Positions 51,573 through 62,662 of a DNA stretch of 64,000 nt are shown piece by piece. A program made the translations under genes and the position numbers. Position 1 is the first letter of the stretch, and every line of letters starts with the position of its first letter. The stretch is from CAZHJK01 sp964533275 (GTDB lineage Bacteria; Bacillota; Clostridia; Eubacteriales; Garciellaceae). Location of the stretch: positions 1 through 64,000 of the forward strand of contig CAZHJK010000003.1 in assembly GCA_964533275.1 (NCBI GenBank), written 5' to 3'. Under the pieces are notes generated by a model. The model did not search any database and was not told the origin of the DNA. It was given only the letters and a program-made list of their open reading frames with translations.

Positions 51573-54500
51573 TTGGCATTGGACTTAAAAGGAATTAATA
51601 ATATGAATGAGTACTATACCAATCATTATTTAAGTACTATATTTGAGGAAAACGCTTCTCAAATCATAAAAAATTGGTGGGACAAGGCAAAGGAAAAAGA
51701 TTTACGAACACCATGGTCCTTGCTAAGGGAGTCAGCAAAACAATATTATGTAATACATGAAAAAAGCCTAAGAGCCCGCTCAGGTCAGATGTTTCCACTA
51801 ATACGAGATATAGCTGATAGCTATTTATCAGCTTTAGGTTATGAAAAAACCCAACCATTTACAATACCTGTAGATGGTGAGGAGAATAAGGGATATATTT
51901 ATACAGAGGTAAAAAAGCAAAACGGAGCTCCTTTACTTTGGGTAATGTTATCTCACAAGGGTTCAGATGAAGAAACAGCTTTATTACATGAATACTCCTT
52001 TGATTCAGATACTTTAGAAAACCAAAATCCAAGTATTTCTTCTCTCAATAATGAAGACTTGGCTACTAAAATTCTCTATTCGCTAGAAGAAGCACCTAGA
52101 TGGCTGATTATTATTGGTAAAGATGCCATAGTACTCATAGATCGAAATAAGTGGAATGAAAAAAGATATCTAGAATTTGATATAAAAGATATATTCCGTT
52201 ATCGTGAAGAGAGTACTTTACAGATAATGAGTATATTATTACATAAAGATAGCCTATGCCCAAATGAAGGCTCGCCTGTATTAGATACCTTAGATGAAAA
52301 TAGCAATAGACATGCTAGGGGTGTTTCTCAGGATTTAAAATATGCATTAAGAGAGTCCATTGAACTTTTGGGCAATGAAGTGATTTATGATAAGGCAAAT
52401 AGACAAGGTATTGACCTCGAAGAAAACCCAATAAATGCAGGGGAATTATCTATACAATGTTTAAGATATATGTATAGGATGCTATTTATGTTTTTTATAG
52501 AAGCTCGACCGGAATTAGGCTATGCTCCTATGGATTCCACAGCTTACACTAAGGGTTATTCCTTAGAAAGTTTAAGGGATATTACAGATAGTATTAGGGA
52601 GGAAACAAGTGAGGTAGGGGAGGGATATTACCTTTATGAGACCCTAGAGAAGCTTTTTGACCTAATCTATAATGGCTACCCACAGTCTGAAGATGAATTA
52701 AAGAAATTATCTACATCAGAATCTTATCACCATGTTTTTATTATAGATCCATTAAAGGCACATATTTTTGACCCCGAATACACTCCGTTATTATCTAGTG
52801 CTAAATTAAGAAATCAGACATTACTGAAGATTATTGATCTTATGAGTATTTCTCGCCCCACTGGTCGAAGAAAGGACAGGAGGGGGCGTATATCCTATGC
52901 AGCTTTAGGTATAAATCAAATGGGAGCAGTATATGAATCATTATTATCCTATAGGGGCTTTATTGCAGAGGAAACTTTATTTGAAGTAAAACGTGCTAGA
53001 GATGAAATAAATGAACTAGATGTTGGTTATTTTGTTACAGAGAATGAGCTAGATAACTATGCAGAAGAAGAACGGGCGCGGTATTCTGATGGAAGACTCC
53101 GTATTTATGAAAAAGACACCTTTATCTACCGCCTAGCAGGGAGGGAAAGGGAAAAATCTGCCTCATATTATACTCCAGAGGTCCTTACCCAATGTCTGGT
53201 CAAATATTCTCTCAAAGAGTTATTAGAAGGAAAAACAGCAGATGAGATAATAGATTTGACTATTTGTGAGCCGGCAATGGGCAGTGCTGCTTTTTTAAAT
53301 GAAGCTATTAACCAATTGGCGGAAGCTTATCTAGAAAAAAAACAGAAAGAATTAGGAGAATATATCTCCCATCAAAATCGTTTTAGTGAACTACAAAAGG
53401 TGAAAATGTTTATTGCTGACCGAAATGTATATGGTATAGACTTAAATCCTATTGCAGTAGAATTAGCAGAGGTGTCTTTATGGTTAAATACTATATATAA
53501 GGATGGTTTTGTACCATGGTTTGGTACCCAGTTAGTATGTGGTAACTCACTAATAGGTGCTAGAAAACAATGTTATCATATAGAGAAACTACAAACCTCT
53601 TCAAAAGGTATACGATGGTATGATAGTGCCCCTAAAAGAGTTCCTATAGGTAGTAAACGCAAAATAAGAAAAGAGGTATATCATTTTCTTACTGGGGATC
53701 CAGGTATGGCAAACTATAAGGATAAGGTTATAAAAGGTCTTGCCCCTGATGAAATAAAAGCAATAAATAAATGGAATAAAAAGTTTATTCAACCCTATAA
53801 TGATGATGAAATTCAAAATCTCTTACGCCTATCAAGTATAATTGATAAGCTATGGGAAAAGCAGATAGAGCTTCGCAAAGAGGTGGGGGAGAAAACTTCT
53901 GATGCTCTTACAATATACGGTCAGAACAGGGAAGAAACATCATCCTATACTACTATTAGGGAAAAGGATATGATATATAAAAGACTTTATAAATCAGAGG
54001 AGCAAAAAAACGCAGGTCCCTATGCTAGGCTTAAGTTTGCCATGGACTATTGGTGTTCCCTCTGGTTTTGGCCTATAGATAAGGCGGACCTTTTACCAAC
54101 TAGAAGTGAGTTTATCTCTGATATGTATTTGATTTTGGAAGGAACTATCGAGACCTTAAAGGGTGTTAATAAAGAAGTAAAAGCAGGACAACTTTCCTTC
54201 TTACCAACAGAATTTGAACAGCTAGCAATTGATATAAATAAGCTTTACTCTGGTATGGGAGTAGTGGATATACCAAAGCTATGCCAACAACAACCACGCC
54301 TTGCGTTAGCTAGAGGGATAGCAAATAAACAGAAATTTATGCACTGGGAGTTAGAATTTGCAGATTTATTTTCTGAGCGTGGTGGATTTGATTTGATTAT
54401 CGGGAATCCGCCGTGGATTAAAATAGAGTGGAACGAGCAGGCCATACTTTCCGATAGTAATCCTATGTTTGTGGTACAAGATTTAACAGCTACACAGACT

Positions 54501-56291
54501 ATACAGCATAGAGCTAAAGCGTTAGAAGATTTATATACAAAGAAATTGTACTTTAATGAATATGAAAGCATGATTGGAACTCAAGATTTTTTGGGAGCTA
54601 TAACTAATTATGCCGTTTTAAAAGGTATAAAAACTAATTTATTTAAATGCTTTATTCCCCAAGGGATGAAATATGCAAATAATAAAGGAATTTTTTCATT
54701 TTTACATCCAGAGGGAGTATATAATGAAACGCAAGGTGGGGATTTTCGTAGAGTACTTTATACAAAATTAAGAGCACATTATCAATTTCAAAATCAACAG
54801 ATGTATTTTGAAATTGGTCATAGAGAAAGATATAGCATAAATATTTATTGTAATAAGCCAACAAAATCATTTGATACAATAGCAAACATTATAGATGTGT
54901 CGACAATTGCTTCATGCTTCGAAGATAAATTTGGTGAAGGTATAATTCCAGGCATAAAAGATGATAAAGGAAATTGGGATATACAAGGTCATAGAGATAG
55001 AATTATAAATGTTGGAAAGGAAGAATTAAAAATATTTGCTTTATTATTTGATGGTAGTCATGACTACACTTCTGCAAGATTACCAGCACTTCATTCTAAA
55101 CAGTTTGTGGAAGTATTTAAATTAATTTCAGGATATCCAAAAAAAATTTCTGATTATGATTCAAATATTTTTTCATCACAACTATGGCAAGAAACTGGGG
55201 CACAAAAAGATGGCACAATTAAACGCAATACAACTTTTGTAGATAATATGTATAATCTAATAATAAGTGGTCCCCATATAGGAGTTGCAAATCCATTATA
55301 TAAAACCCCAAGAAAAATATGTAATAAGAAAGGTGATTATGATTCTATTAATTTATTCAGTCTTGCTTCAGATTATATACAAAGGACCAATTATACAATA
55401 TCTAGAAGTATGACATCATATAAAAAGGGAATTCCTGTTTCATCCTGGGGAATTTCATATATTGATTCTTATCGAGTGGTGATGCGGAGAATGTTAAATC
55501 TTAGTGGAGAAAGAACTTTATTTCCAGCAATTATTCCACCAAAAATAGGTCATATTCATACAATATGTGGCTTTCAATTTCAGGATATAGCAAAGTTAAC
55601 AATATTTGCTGGAAGTATGAGCTCAATTATTTATGATGCCTTAATAAAAAATACTGGACGTAATGATGTTTATTATGATACTATAAAAAATTTTCCAATG
55701 TTAAATAATAATGACTATACAATTGCACTGTCAGTGAGGACTTTAATGTTGAATTCTTTAACAATTCAATACTCTTCACTTTGGAGTCAAATGTGGGAAA
55801 AAGATTATATTGAAGAAATGTGGTCCAAATCTGATCCTCGCCTTCGCCCTGAAAAGTTTACTAATCTTACTTCAGAATGGACTTGGGACACACCTTTACG
55901 CACCGATTACGAACGCAGACAGGCATTGGTGGAAATAGATGTACTTACTGCAATGGCGTTGGGTATGACTTTAGAACAATTAAAGACCATCTATCGTATC
56001 CAATTTCCTGTCTTGCAGCAATATGAAGCAGATACTTGGTATGATCAAAATGGAAGGATTGTATTCACCAACAACCGCAGTTTAACAGGCGTCGGTTTTA
56101 GTCGTAATGAATTCGAACCTAAGAAAAATGCCAAAGCAGGTGAAAAATTCTATCGTACAATTACAGATGAAACTATGCCCGGTGGACCTGTGGAACGAAC
56201 CATTGAATATGTTGCTCCCTTTGATAAATGTGATAGGGAACAGGATTATGAAATAGCTTGGAAGTTCTTTGAAGAAAGATATAAAAAGTAA
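51573..56291 (+). CDS. Large Eco57I/DrmMI-like adenine-N6 DNA methyltransferase
   Basis: 1572 residues. Motif X/I region REKSASYYTPEVLTQCLVKY and ICEPAMGSAAFLNEA (566-580), then YGIDLNPIAVELAEVSLWLN (motif II/III) and motif IV NPPW (945-948) define an N6-adenine methylase. The N-terminal ~500 residues are non-catalytic. The segment after NPPW (about 990-1390) is probably the target recognition domain. A C-terminal YEIAWKFFEERY closes it. Start TTG 51573 is backed by GGGGGTGA 6 nt upstream; it begins 1 bp after the helicase stop. In class 1 DISARM the methylase marks self DNA. Confidence 0.88.
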   Translation: MALDLKGINNMNEYYTNHYLSTIFEENASQIIKNWWDKAKEKDLRTPWSLLRESAKQYYVIHEKSLRARSGQMFPLIRDIADSYLSALGYEKTQPFTIPVDGEENKGYIYTEVKKQNGAPLLWVMLSHKGSDEETALLHEYSFDSDTLENQNPSISSLNNEDLATKILYSLEEAPRWLIIIGKDAIVLIDRNKWNEKRYLEFDIKDIFRYREESTLQIMSILLHKDSLCPNEGSPVLDTLDENSNRHARGVSQDLKYALRESIELLGNEVIYDKANRQGIDLEENPINAGELSIQCLRYMYRMLFMFFIEARPELGYAPMDSTAYTKGYSLESLRDITDSIREETSEVGEGYYLYETLEKLFDLIYNGYPQSEDELKKLSTSESYHHVFIIDPLKAHIFDPEYTPLLSSAKLRNQTLLKIIDLMSISRPTGRRKDRRGRISYAALGINQMGAVYESLLSYRGFIAEETLFEVKRARDEINELDVGYFVTENELDNYAEEERARYSDGRLRIYEKDTFIYRLAGREREKSASYYTPEVLTQCLVKYSLKELLEGKTADEIIDLTICEPAMGSAAFLNEAINQLAEAYLEKKQKELGEYISHQNRFSELQKVKMFIADRNVYGIDLNPIAVELAEVSLWLNTIYKDGFVPWFGTQLVCGNSLIGARKQCYHIEKLQTSSKGIRWYDSAPKRVPIGSKRKIRKEVYHFLTGDPGMANYKDKVIKGLAPDEIKAINKWNKKFIQPYNDDEIQNLLRLSSIIDKLWEKQIELRKEVGEKTSDALTIYGQNREETSSYTTIREKDMIYKRLYKSEEQKNAGPYARLKFAMDYWCSLWFWPIDKADLLPTRSEFISDMYLILEGTIETLKGVNKEVKAGQLSFLPTEFEQLAIDINKLYSGMGVVDIPKLCQQQPRLALARGIANKQKFMHWELEFADLFSERGGFDLIIGNPPWIKIEWNEQAILSDSNPMFVVQDLTATQTIQHRAKALEDLYTKKLYFNEYESMIGTQDFLGAITNYAVLKGIKTNLFKCFIPQGMKYANNKGIFSFLHPEGVYNETQGGDFRRVLYTKLRAHYQFQNQQMYFEIGHRERYSINIYCNKPTKSFDTIANIIDVSTIASCFEDKFGEGIIPGIKDDKGNWDIQGHRDRIINVGKEELKIFALLFDGSHDYTSARLPALHSKQFVEVFKLISGYPKKISDYDSNIFSSQLWQETGAQKDGTIKRNTTFVDNMYNLIISGPHIGVANPLYKTPRKICNKKGDYDSINLFSLASDYIQRTNYTISRSMTSYKKGIPVSSWGISYIDSYRVVMRRMLNLSGERTLFPAIIPPKIGHIHTICGFQFQDIAKLTIFAGSMSSIIYDALIKNTGRNDVYYDTIKNFPMLNNNDYTIALSVRTLMLNSLTIQYSSLWSQMWEKDYIEEMWSKSDPRLRPEKFTNLTSEWTWDTPLRTDYERRQALVEIDVLTAMALGMTLEQLKTIYRIQFPVLQQYEADTWYDQNGRIVFTNNRSLTGVGFSRNEFEPKKNAKAGEKFYRTITDETMPGGPVERTIEYVAPFDKCDREQDYEIAWKFFEERYKK

Positions 56292-56326
56292 TGTGATATT
56301 TATAGGATATTAAAGGGGGAGTGGAG

Positions 56327-59300
56327 ATGTTACCATCGGTATTAGCTAGACATTTACAAGAAGGTTTATGTGATTATATAGAGACTACCTTTCCTATGAC
56401 AAATCATGCATTTAGGGGCTCGTTATCTAAGATGTTAAGTACTAAAAATGCAGTTTTTCGTGAGCCCTATATTTCTATTAGATTGCCATTTAGAGTTGGG
56501 GAGGAAACTATAGCATTTGAAGCAGTTCACCCTAAGTATAAACCCTATATCCATCAACAAAAGGCATATGAAAAATTAACTGGTGAGGATGGGCGTTCTA
56601 CCTTGATTGCAACAGGGACTGGTAGTGGGAAAACAGAATGTTTCCTCTATCCCATTTTAGAATATTGTTATCACCATCTAGGCGAAAGAGGTATTAAAGC
56701 CCTTATTGTCTATCCAATGAATGCCCTTGCCTCTGACCAGGCAAAGCGAATAGCTAATTATATATATGAAAGCTCAGAATTACGGGGAAATATTACAGCG
56801 GGAATGTATGTTGGCGGTTATGAAAAAAAGTCATCTCGTATGATGACAAAGGATAGGATAATTACTGACCATCAAACCTTATTATCCAATCCTCCGGATA
56901 TTCTATTGACTAATTATAAGATGCTGGATTATCTATTGGTCCGACCTAAGGATTCAGCTCTTTGGGCCCATAACAAACCGGATACCCTAAAATATATTGC
57001 GGTAGATGAACTTCATACTTTTGATGGGGCACAGGGGACAGACTTAGCTTGTTTATTGAGAAGGCTAAAGGCAAAGCTATACACTCAGCAAGGTTACCTA
57101 TGCTGTGTAGGCACATCTGCAACAATGGGGACTAAGGATAGCACCCAGGCTATAAGGGAATACGCCAGCAGTATATTTGGCGAAGTATTTGAGGATAACT
57201 CAGTTATCACTGAAGATAGGCTAACCTCCTCGGAATTTTTTGATGGTTATGATATTGAGGACTTTACATTCCCCACAGAAGACCAATGTAAAAGATTATC
57301 TACACTTATAAATGAAGGTCAATTAGAAGAATATCTTACATTAGCTAGTGAATGTTGGCTTGAAGAAGATTTTGATAGGGATGATATCCTTTCAGATAAG
57401 ACTAGAATAAGAATAGGTCAACAATTAATGAATCATAGCTTTATGCAACATATGATAGAAATTATGGAAGGAAATTATGTTCAGGAAGAATATATTTTAG
57501 ATGAATTAAAATATAAGTTTCCTGAGATTTTAAAACTATCTAATCCTTCCTTAGTTCTGGATGCACTATTTGCTCTTATCTCCCATGGAAGAACTGGAAA
57601 GGAAGGAAAAACCCGTCCATTTTTAAATGTTCAGGTTCAATTTTGGTTGAGGGAACTTCGTAGGCTATTAGCTAAGGTTAGTGAAGATGATATTGAATAT
57701 GCCATTGAAGCAGATTTAAATGAAAACCAAGCAAAACATTATTTACCTGTTGTAAATTGCCGTGACTGTGGGGAAACAGGTTGGGTAAGCATTATAAATG
57801 AGAGAAATAATGTGGCTATGACAAGTTTGGATACATTTTATAATCTATTTTTCAGCCAAGATGATAAAATAAAAATGGTATATCCCCATGATGGGAAAGT
57901 TATTCCTAAGGGAATGATAACTGGTCGTTTATGCATAGAATGTTTACAACTTAATCTAGATGGTAAAGAAAGCTGTCCTGTGTGTGGAGGAAAAACCATC
58001 CCAGTTATATTACCCTTAAATAATATTATTGGGAAAGGCGATTTTAAACAATATGTTTGTCCATTTTGCAAAAGTAGAAGTGGTTTATCATTAATAGGTT
58101 TAAGGAGTGCCACAGCTATTAGTGCGGAAGTTTCTCAGCTTTATGCTTCAAGGTTTAATGATGATAAAAAACTTCTTGCATTTTCTGATAATGTTCAGGA
58201 CGCTGCCCATAGAGCAGGTTTTTTCAACTCTAGGACCTGGAGATTCAGCTTACGGGGTGCAATACAACAATTTGCTCTAGATGGAGGGTCTGGACTATCC
58301 CTAGAGAAATTTCAAAACTCCTTTATAGAATATTGGCATAGTAAGTTAAGCAATGAGGAATTTGTTGCTCTTTTTATTCCCCCCAATATGACTTGGATGA
58401 GAGCTTATGAAAAAATGATGCTAGAGGGGAGATTAGGCAATAGTAAAGAAGCAAAAAGACTTATTGAATGGATTGAAAATCGAGTAAAATATGAAATAAT
58501 GTTGGAATTTGGATTAGGTTCTAGAATTGGTAGAACATTAGAAAAGTCCGGTTGTTCTGTTTTAAGCTATAATGGAGAAAGGATAAGAGAAATAGTTGAT
58601 AGGGTTAGGGAAAGAACTATAAATGAGGTAGGAGTACTTAAGGGAGCTAAAGTAGAATCATTTTACCAAATGATTATTGGTTTTTTACATATCATAGGTA
58701 CTAATGGTGCCTTTAATGATAAAATTTATAATATTTTTACCAAGAATAAAGGAAATTCTTATTTACTTTCAAATAAAGAAATAAAGTGGATGCCTGGTGT
58801 GATAGCTGGAAGAAATGTGCCTCGCTTTATTTATAAGCCTATTGAGAATGTAAAAAGGTTATGGAATTTTGATGGACTTAGTGGAAATTCAAAATATAAT
58901 AATTGGATTTATGATTGCATTGATGAGGTAATGATTGGTGAGGAATTACCAGAATATATAGGAAATATTATTTTGGAAGAACTTTTTAAATCAAAAATTA
59001 TTGTTAAGATGCCCTCACCATCAACTTATAGTGCATTTGGTATCAATAAATCTAAAGTAGATATATCTACAAAAGTTAGCCAATTTATATGTGATGTTTG
59101 TGGAACAGTGATTTCAGCTTCTAAAGAAAATAGTGAGTTCTGGAAAGGTGCCCCTTGCCCTAGAAGTAATTGTCATGGACATCTATATGAAAATGCTGAT
59201 CAGGAACTAGGCTATTATGGGAAACTTTATACCAATGGAGCTTTGGTGCGTATTAATGCCCAGGAACATACCGGTCTTTTAGATAGGGATGATCGGGAAG

Positions 59301-62300
59301 CATTAGAAATGGAATTTAAAAGAAGTAAAGAGTACCATAAACCTTGGGATGCAAATTTATTATCCTCTACTCCAACCTTGGAAATGGGGATAGACATTGG
59401 GGATCTTTCTACAATTGTACTTTGTAGTATGCCACCTGCCCAAGCTCAATTTTTACAAAGAACCGGTAGGGCAGGGCGTAAAGATGGGAATGCTCTAACT
59501 ATAGCAGTTGCTAATGCTAAACCCCATGATTTATACTTCTATGCAGAACCTATGGAGATGATACATGGTGTGGTGGAGCCGCCAAAGATTTTTTTGCGTG
59601 CCTCCGCTGTTTTGGAGAGACAATTTGTTGCCTATTGTATGGATAGCTGGATAAAAAGAGGTGTTCCTGAAAAGGCTATTCCAGAAAAAATTAGAATTTG
59701 TCTAAATAATTTAGATAAGGGAACTAAGAATATATATCCTTTCAACTTTTTACATTTTGTCCAGAATAATTTATCTAATCTTATTCTAACCTTTATTCAA
59801 ATGTTTTCTCGTTCCGATGATGAATTAGATGAGAATACCATTAAAGAACTTGAATTATTTGCAAAGGGTAATGGATTAGATGATAGTCCTATGCATGTAA
59901 AGATATTAGGAGCATTTCAATTTCTAAAAGCTCAAAAGGATGCCTTACAAGGGGATATTAAAGATCTAAAGAACTTATTAAAGGAGATGGAAGAAAAACC
60001 TAAGGATTCTTCCTATGAGGAGGAAATAAAGGAACTAAAAAGTGAATTATATGCCATTAGTAATGTAGTTAATAACCTTATAAGTAAAAATGTATTTAAA
60101 TTTATGTCTGATGAAGGACTTTTACCTAACTATGCATTTCCTGAAGGAGGAATAATACTAAAAGCAGTCCTCTTTCGTAAAGAAGATCCTATGGAAAATG
60201 AAGTACAGAATGAAAAGCGTAAGTATGAGAAGAGGATATATGAATATAGTAGAAATGCTTCATCTGCTCTTAGTGAATTTGCACCAGATAATAATTTTTA
60301 TGTAGATGGTAAAAAATTAAAGATTAATCAAATAGATATGACCACTGCCCAAAAGGCTAAGTGGAGACTTTGCCCTGATTGTTCTTATGGAGAAGAAAAT
60401 ACCCATCTTACTAATATATCTTCCTGTCCTAGATGTGGAAGTGTTGGGTGGGCAGATTCCGGTCAGATAAGAACAATGCTTAAGCTAAAAATGGTGTATT
60501 CTAATTTGCCTTACGATAAAGCACAAATAGGTGATGAAAGTGATGATAGGACAAATGTTTTTTATTTCAAGCAATTGCTGGTTGATGTAGATGAAGATAA
60601 TGATATAGAAAGAGCATATCAAATGAACAATGATAATTTTCCCTTTGGGTATGAGTTTGTAAAGAAAGCTACATTAAGGGAAATAAACTTTGGGGAAAAA
60701 GATATTCAAGGTGAAAGTTTCCTAGTTTCAGGGGTGGAAGATGTAAGAAAGGGTTTTAGAATATGTAAATATTGTGGTCGAATTCAACCTAAGACTGGGA
60801 AGCCTAATCATTCTTATAATTGCCGGGCTAAAAACCCAAAACTACTTGATAATGAGCCCTATGAGGAATGTTTGTTTTTATATAGGGAATTTATAACAGA
60901 GGCTTTGCGAATCCTTGTGCCGTCAACTACTTCAGATTTAACAAATACTAGGCAGGAATCTTTTATTGCTGCATTTATGTTGGGTATGAAAGAATATTTT
61001 GGCAATGTGGATCATTTGAGAGTCACTTTAAGTGAGGTTCCGGTGGAGAATGCGAACTTTCGAAAACAATACCTTGTAATATTTGATTCTATCCCTGGGG
61101 GGACTGGTTATCTTAAACAACTATTGCAAAATGAAAATTCATTAATTGAGATTTTTGAAAAGGCTCTTAGGGTATTAGAAAATTGCACTTGTAAAGAGGA
61201 TAGTCAAAAGGATGGGTGTTATCGCTGTCTATATGCCTATCGTCAGAGTAGGAATATAGGAGAGATTTCTAGGTCTACCGCTATTAAATTATTAAGGCAA
61301 ATACTCAGTGGGAAAGAGAATATAGAAAAAATAGAAAAATTAGACCATGTTCTTGTAAATCCTCTTTTTGAAAGTGAATTAGAACGACAATTTATTCAAG
61401 CTCTGGAATTAATGAAAAATGATAAAAGAGCTGTAGAAGTAAAAAATGAAATTGTTAATGAAAAGAAAGGGTTTTCCCTTAAGCTTAATAATTGTGCTTG
61501 GGAAATAGAACCTCAAGTTACTTTAGATGAACAATATGGTGTAGCTGTGAAAACCCGTGCAGACTTTATATTATGGCCAAGAAGAAAATCTGATGGGAAA
61601 AAACCTATTGCTATTTTCACTGATGGTTTCACTTACCATAAGGATAGGTGTGGAGATGATACATTAAAACGAGAGGCAATTAGACGAAGTAATAAGTTTC
61701 GTGTTTGGACTTTAAGCTATGAGGATGTTCAAAGTGTTTTTAAAAATCAGGGAGATTATGCAACCCAAACTTTGATCCCTGAAAACATGCCATACGGACC
61801 AAGGATGTATAAACCTATAGTTGAAAATGGAGGAGCTGAAGAGTTACAACCTAGTAAACTATCTCCAATGGAACTTTTGATACGATATTTGGAGTCGTCA
61901 AATGGGGAGTCTATATTTAAGGTCCATGCTAAAGGAATATCTATGTCTTTATTAAAACCGCCATTATCTAAGGATGAAAATGCATTTATGGATTGGCATA
62001 AGGAAGTAATTGAAATAATAGATGCATCCCAGGTAATAGACTATGATTTTACTAAAGATGATAGTATTTTTGGATCCTGGAGTCCAAGGGTATCTATTGG
62101 TCATCTAGAGATTTTCTCTGGAATTAGCGTATCAAAAGGAAGAGAAACAAACGGTGAAGTATTGCCTAGGGTATGGGCTCTACTAGATGATATTGAGGAT
62201 AATAGGACAGAAAATTATCAAAAAGATTGGAATGGGTTTTGGCAATTTTATAATGTAATGCAATTCTCAGATAACTTTATGGGGATGACTAAGTTAGGCA

Positions 62301-62662
62301 TCCAAGAATTAATATACAGTAAATTACCTATTTTGGACAATATAGCGGTAGAATCAATGGTGGCTGTATCATTTGAAAATGGCTGGGAAGAAATTATAGA
62401 GGAATTATTAGATGAAGAAGCTATTGAGTTTGCAACAAAGTTACAATCTATGAGTGTAAGGGCACCTACATCTACAGGATATGAGTTAATGGGTGAAAAC
62501 AGTGGGGTTATCGGTGAAGGTGAAATGGCTTGGGAAGAAGAAAAGGTTGTTGCATTATTAAAGGATCAGGTTCAAAATAAAGACGCTTTTAAAAAGGCTG
62601 GCTGGATAGTGTTTGCTTTAGATGATGATATTCCATCAATAATTAAGGGGGGTATAAATTAA
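56327..62662 (+). CDS. Giant SF2 helicase fused to DUF1998 and a possible nuclease domain (DrmA-DrmB/MrfA-like)
   Basis: About 2111 residues. Helicase motifs: Walker A ATGTGSGKTE (95-104), VDELHTFDGAQGTD (near 226), LSSTPTLEMGIDIG and QRTGRAGRKDGN. Several zinc clusters (CRDCGETGW, CIECLQ, CPVCGG, CPFCKS, CDVCG, CPDC...CPRCG, CKYCG) are spread along it. FDSIPGGTGYLKQLL and CTCKEDSQKDGCYRCLYAYR (near 1620) form the DUF1998/MZB region. After it, RADFILWPRR (near 1743) and AIFTDGFTYH resemble a Vsr/DUF559-like nuclease. It looks like fused DrmA and DrmB. ATG 56327 is chosen; GGGGGA covers GTG 56321. Confidence 0.83.
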   Translation: MLPSVLARHLQEGLCDYIETTFPMTNHAFRGSLSKMLSTKNAVFREPYISIRLPFRVGEETIAFEAVHPKYKPYIHQQKAYEKLTGEDGRSTLIATGTGSGKTECFLYPILEYCYHHLGERGIKALIVYPMNALASDQAKRIANYIYESSELRGNITAGMYVGGYEKKSSRMMTKDRIITDHQTLLSNPPDILLTNYKMLDYLLVRPKDSALWAHNKPDTLKYIAVDELHTFDGAQGTDLACLLRRLKAKLYTQQGYLCCVGTSATMGTKDSTQAIREYASSIFGEVFEDNSVITEDRLTSSEFFDGYDIEDFTFPTEDQCKRLSTLINEGQLEEYLTLASECWLEEDFDRDDILSDKTRIRIGQQLMNHSFMQHMIEIMEGNYVQEEYILDELKYKFPEILKLSNPSLVLDALFALISHGRTGKEGKTRPFLNVQVQFWLRELRRLLAKVSEDDIEYAIEADLNENQAKHYLPVVNCRDCGETGWVSIINERNNVAMTSLDTFYNLFFSQDDKIKMVYPHDGKVIPKGMITGRLCIECLQLNLDGKESCPVCGGKTIPVILPLNNIIGKGDFKQYVCPFCKSRSGLSLIGLRSATAISAEVSQLYASRFNDDKKLLAFSDNVQDAAHRAGFFNSRTWRFSLRGAIQQFALDGGSGLSLEKFQNSFIEYWHSKLSNEEFVALFIPPNMTWMRAYEKMMLEGRLGNSKEAKRLIEWIENRVKYEIMLEFGLGSRIGRTLEKSGCSVLSYNGERIREIVDRVRERTINEVGVLKGAKVESFYQMIIGFLHIIGTNGAFNDKIYNIFTKNKGNSYLLSNKEIKWMPGVIAGRNVPRFIYKPIENVKRLWNFDGLSGNSKYNNWIYDCIDEVMIGEELPEYIGNIILEELFKSKIIVKMPSPSTYSAFGINKSKVDISTKVSQFICDVCGTVISASKENSEFWKGAPCPRSNCHGHLYENADQELGYYGKLYTNGALVRINAQEHTGLLDRDDREALEMEFKRSKEYHKPWDANLLSSTPTLEMGIDIGDLSTIVLCSMPPAQAQFLQRTGRAGRKDGNALTIAVANAKPHDLYFYAEPMEMIHGVVEPPKIFLRASAVLERQFVAYCMDSWIKRGVPEKAIPEKIRICLNNLDKGTKNIYPFNFLHFVQNNLSNLILTFIQMFSRSDDELDENTIKELELFAKGNGLDDSPMHVKILGAFQFLKAQKDALQGDIKDLKNLLKEMEEKPKDSSYEEEIKELKSELYAISNVVNNLISKNVFKFMSDEGLLPNYAFPEGGIILKAVLFRKEDPMENEVQNEKRKYEKRIYEYSRNASSALSEFAPDNNFYVDGKKLKINQIDMTTAQKAKWRLCPDCSYGEENTHLTNISSCPRCGSVGWADSGQIRTMLKLKMVYSNLPYDKAQIGDESDDRTNVFYFKQLLVDVDEDNDIERAYQMNNDNFPFGYEFVKKATLREINFGEKDIQGESFLVSGVEDVRKGFRICKYCGRIQPKTGKPNHSYNCRAKNPKLLDNEPYEECLFLYREFITEALRILVPSTTSDLTNTRQESFIAAFMLGMKEYFGNVDHLRVTLSEVPVENANFRKQYLVIFDSIPGGTGYLKQLLQNENSLIEIFEKALRVLENCTCKEDSQKDGCYRCLYAYRQSRNIGEISRSTAIKLLRQILSGKENIEKIEKLDHVLVNPLFESELERQFIQALELMKNDKRAVEVKNEIVNEKKGFSLKLNNCAWEIEPQVTLDEQYGVAVKTRADFILWPRRKSDGKKPIAIFTDGFTYHKDRCGDDTLKREAIRRSNKFRVWTLSYEDVQSVFKNQGDYATQTLIPENMPYGPRMYKPIVENGGAEELQPSKLSPMELLIRYLESSNGESIFKVHAKGISMSLLKPPLSKDENAFMDWHKEVIEIIDASQVIDYDFTKDDSIFGSWSPRVSIGHLEIFSGISVSKGRETNGEVLPRVWALLDDIEDNRTENYQKDWNGFWQFYNVMQFSDNFMGMTKLGIQELIYSKLPILDNIAVESMVAVSFENGWEEIIEELLDEEAIEFATKLQSMSVRAPTSTGYELMGENSGVIGEGEMAWEEEKVVALLKDQVQNKDAFKKAGWIVFALDDDIPSIIKGGIN

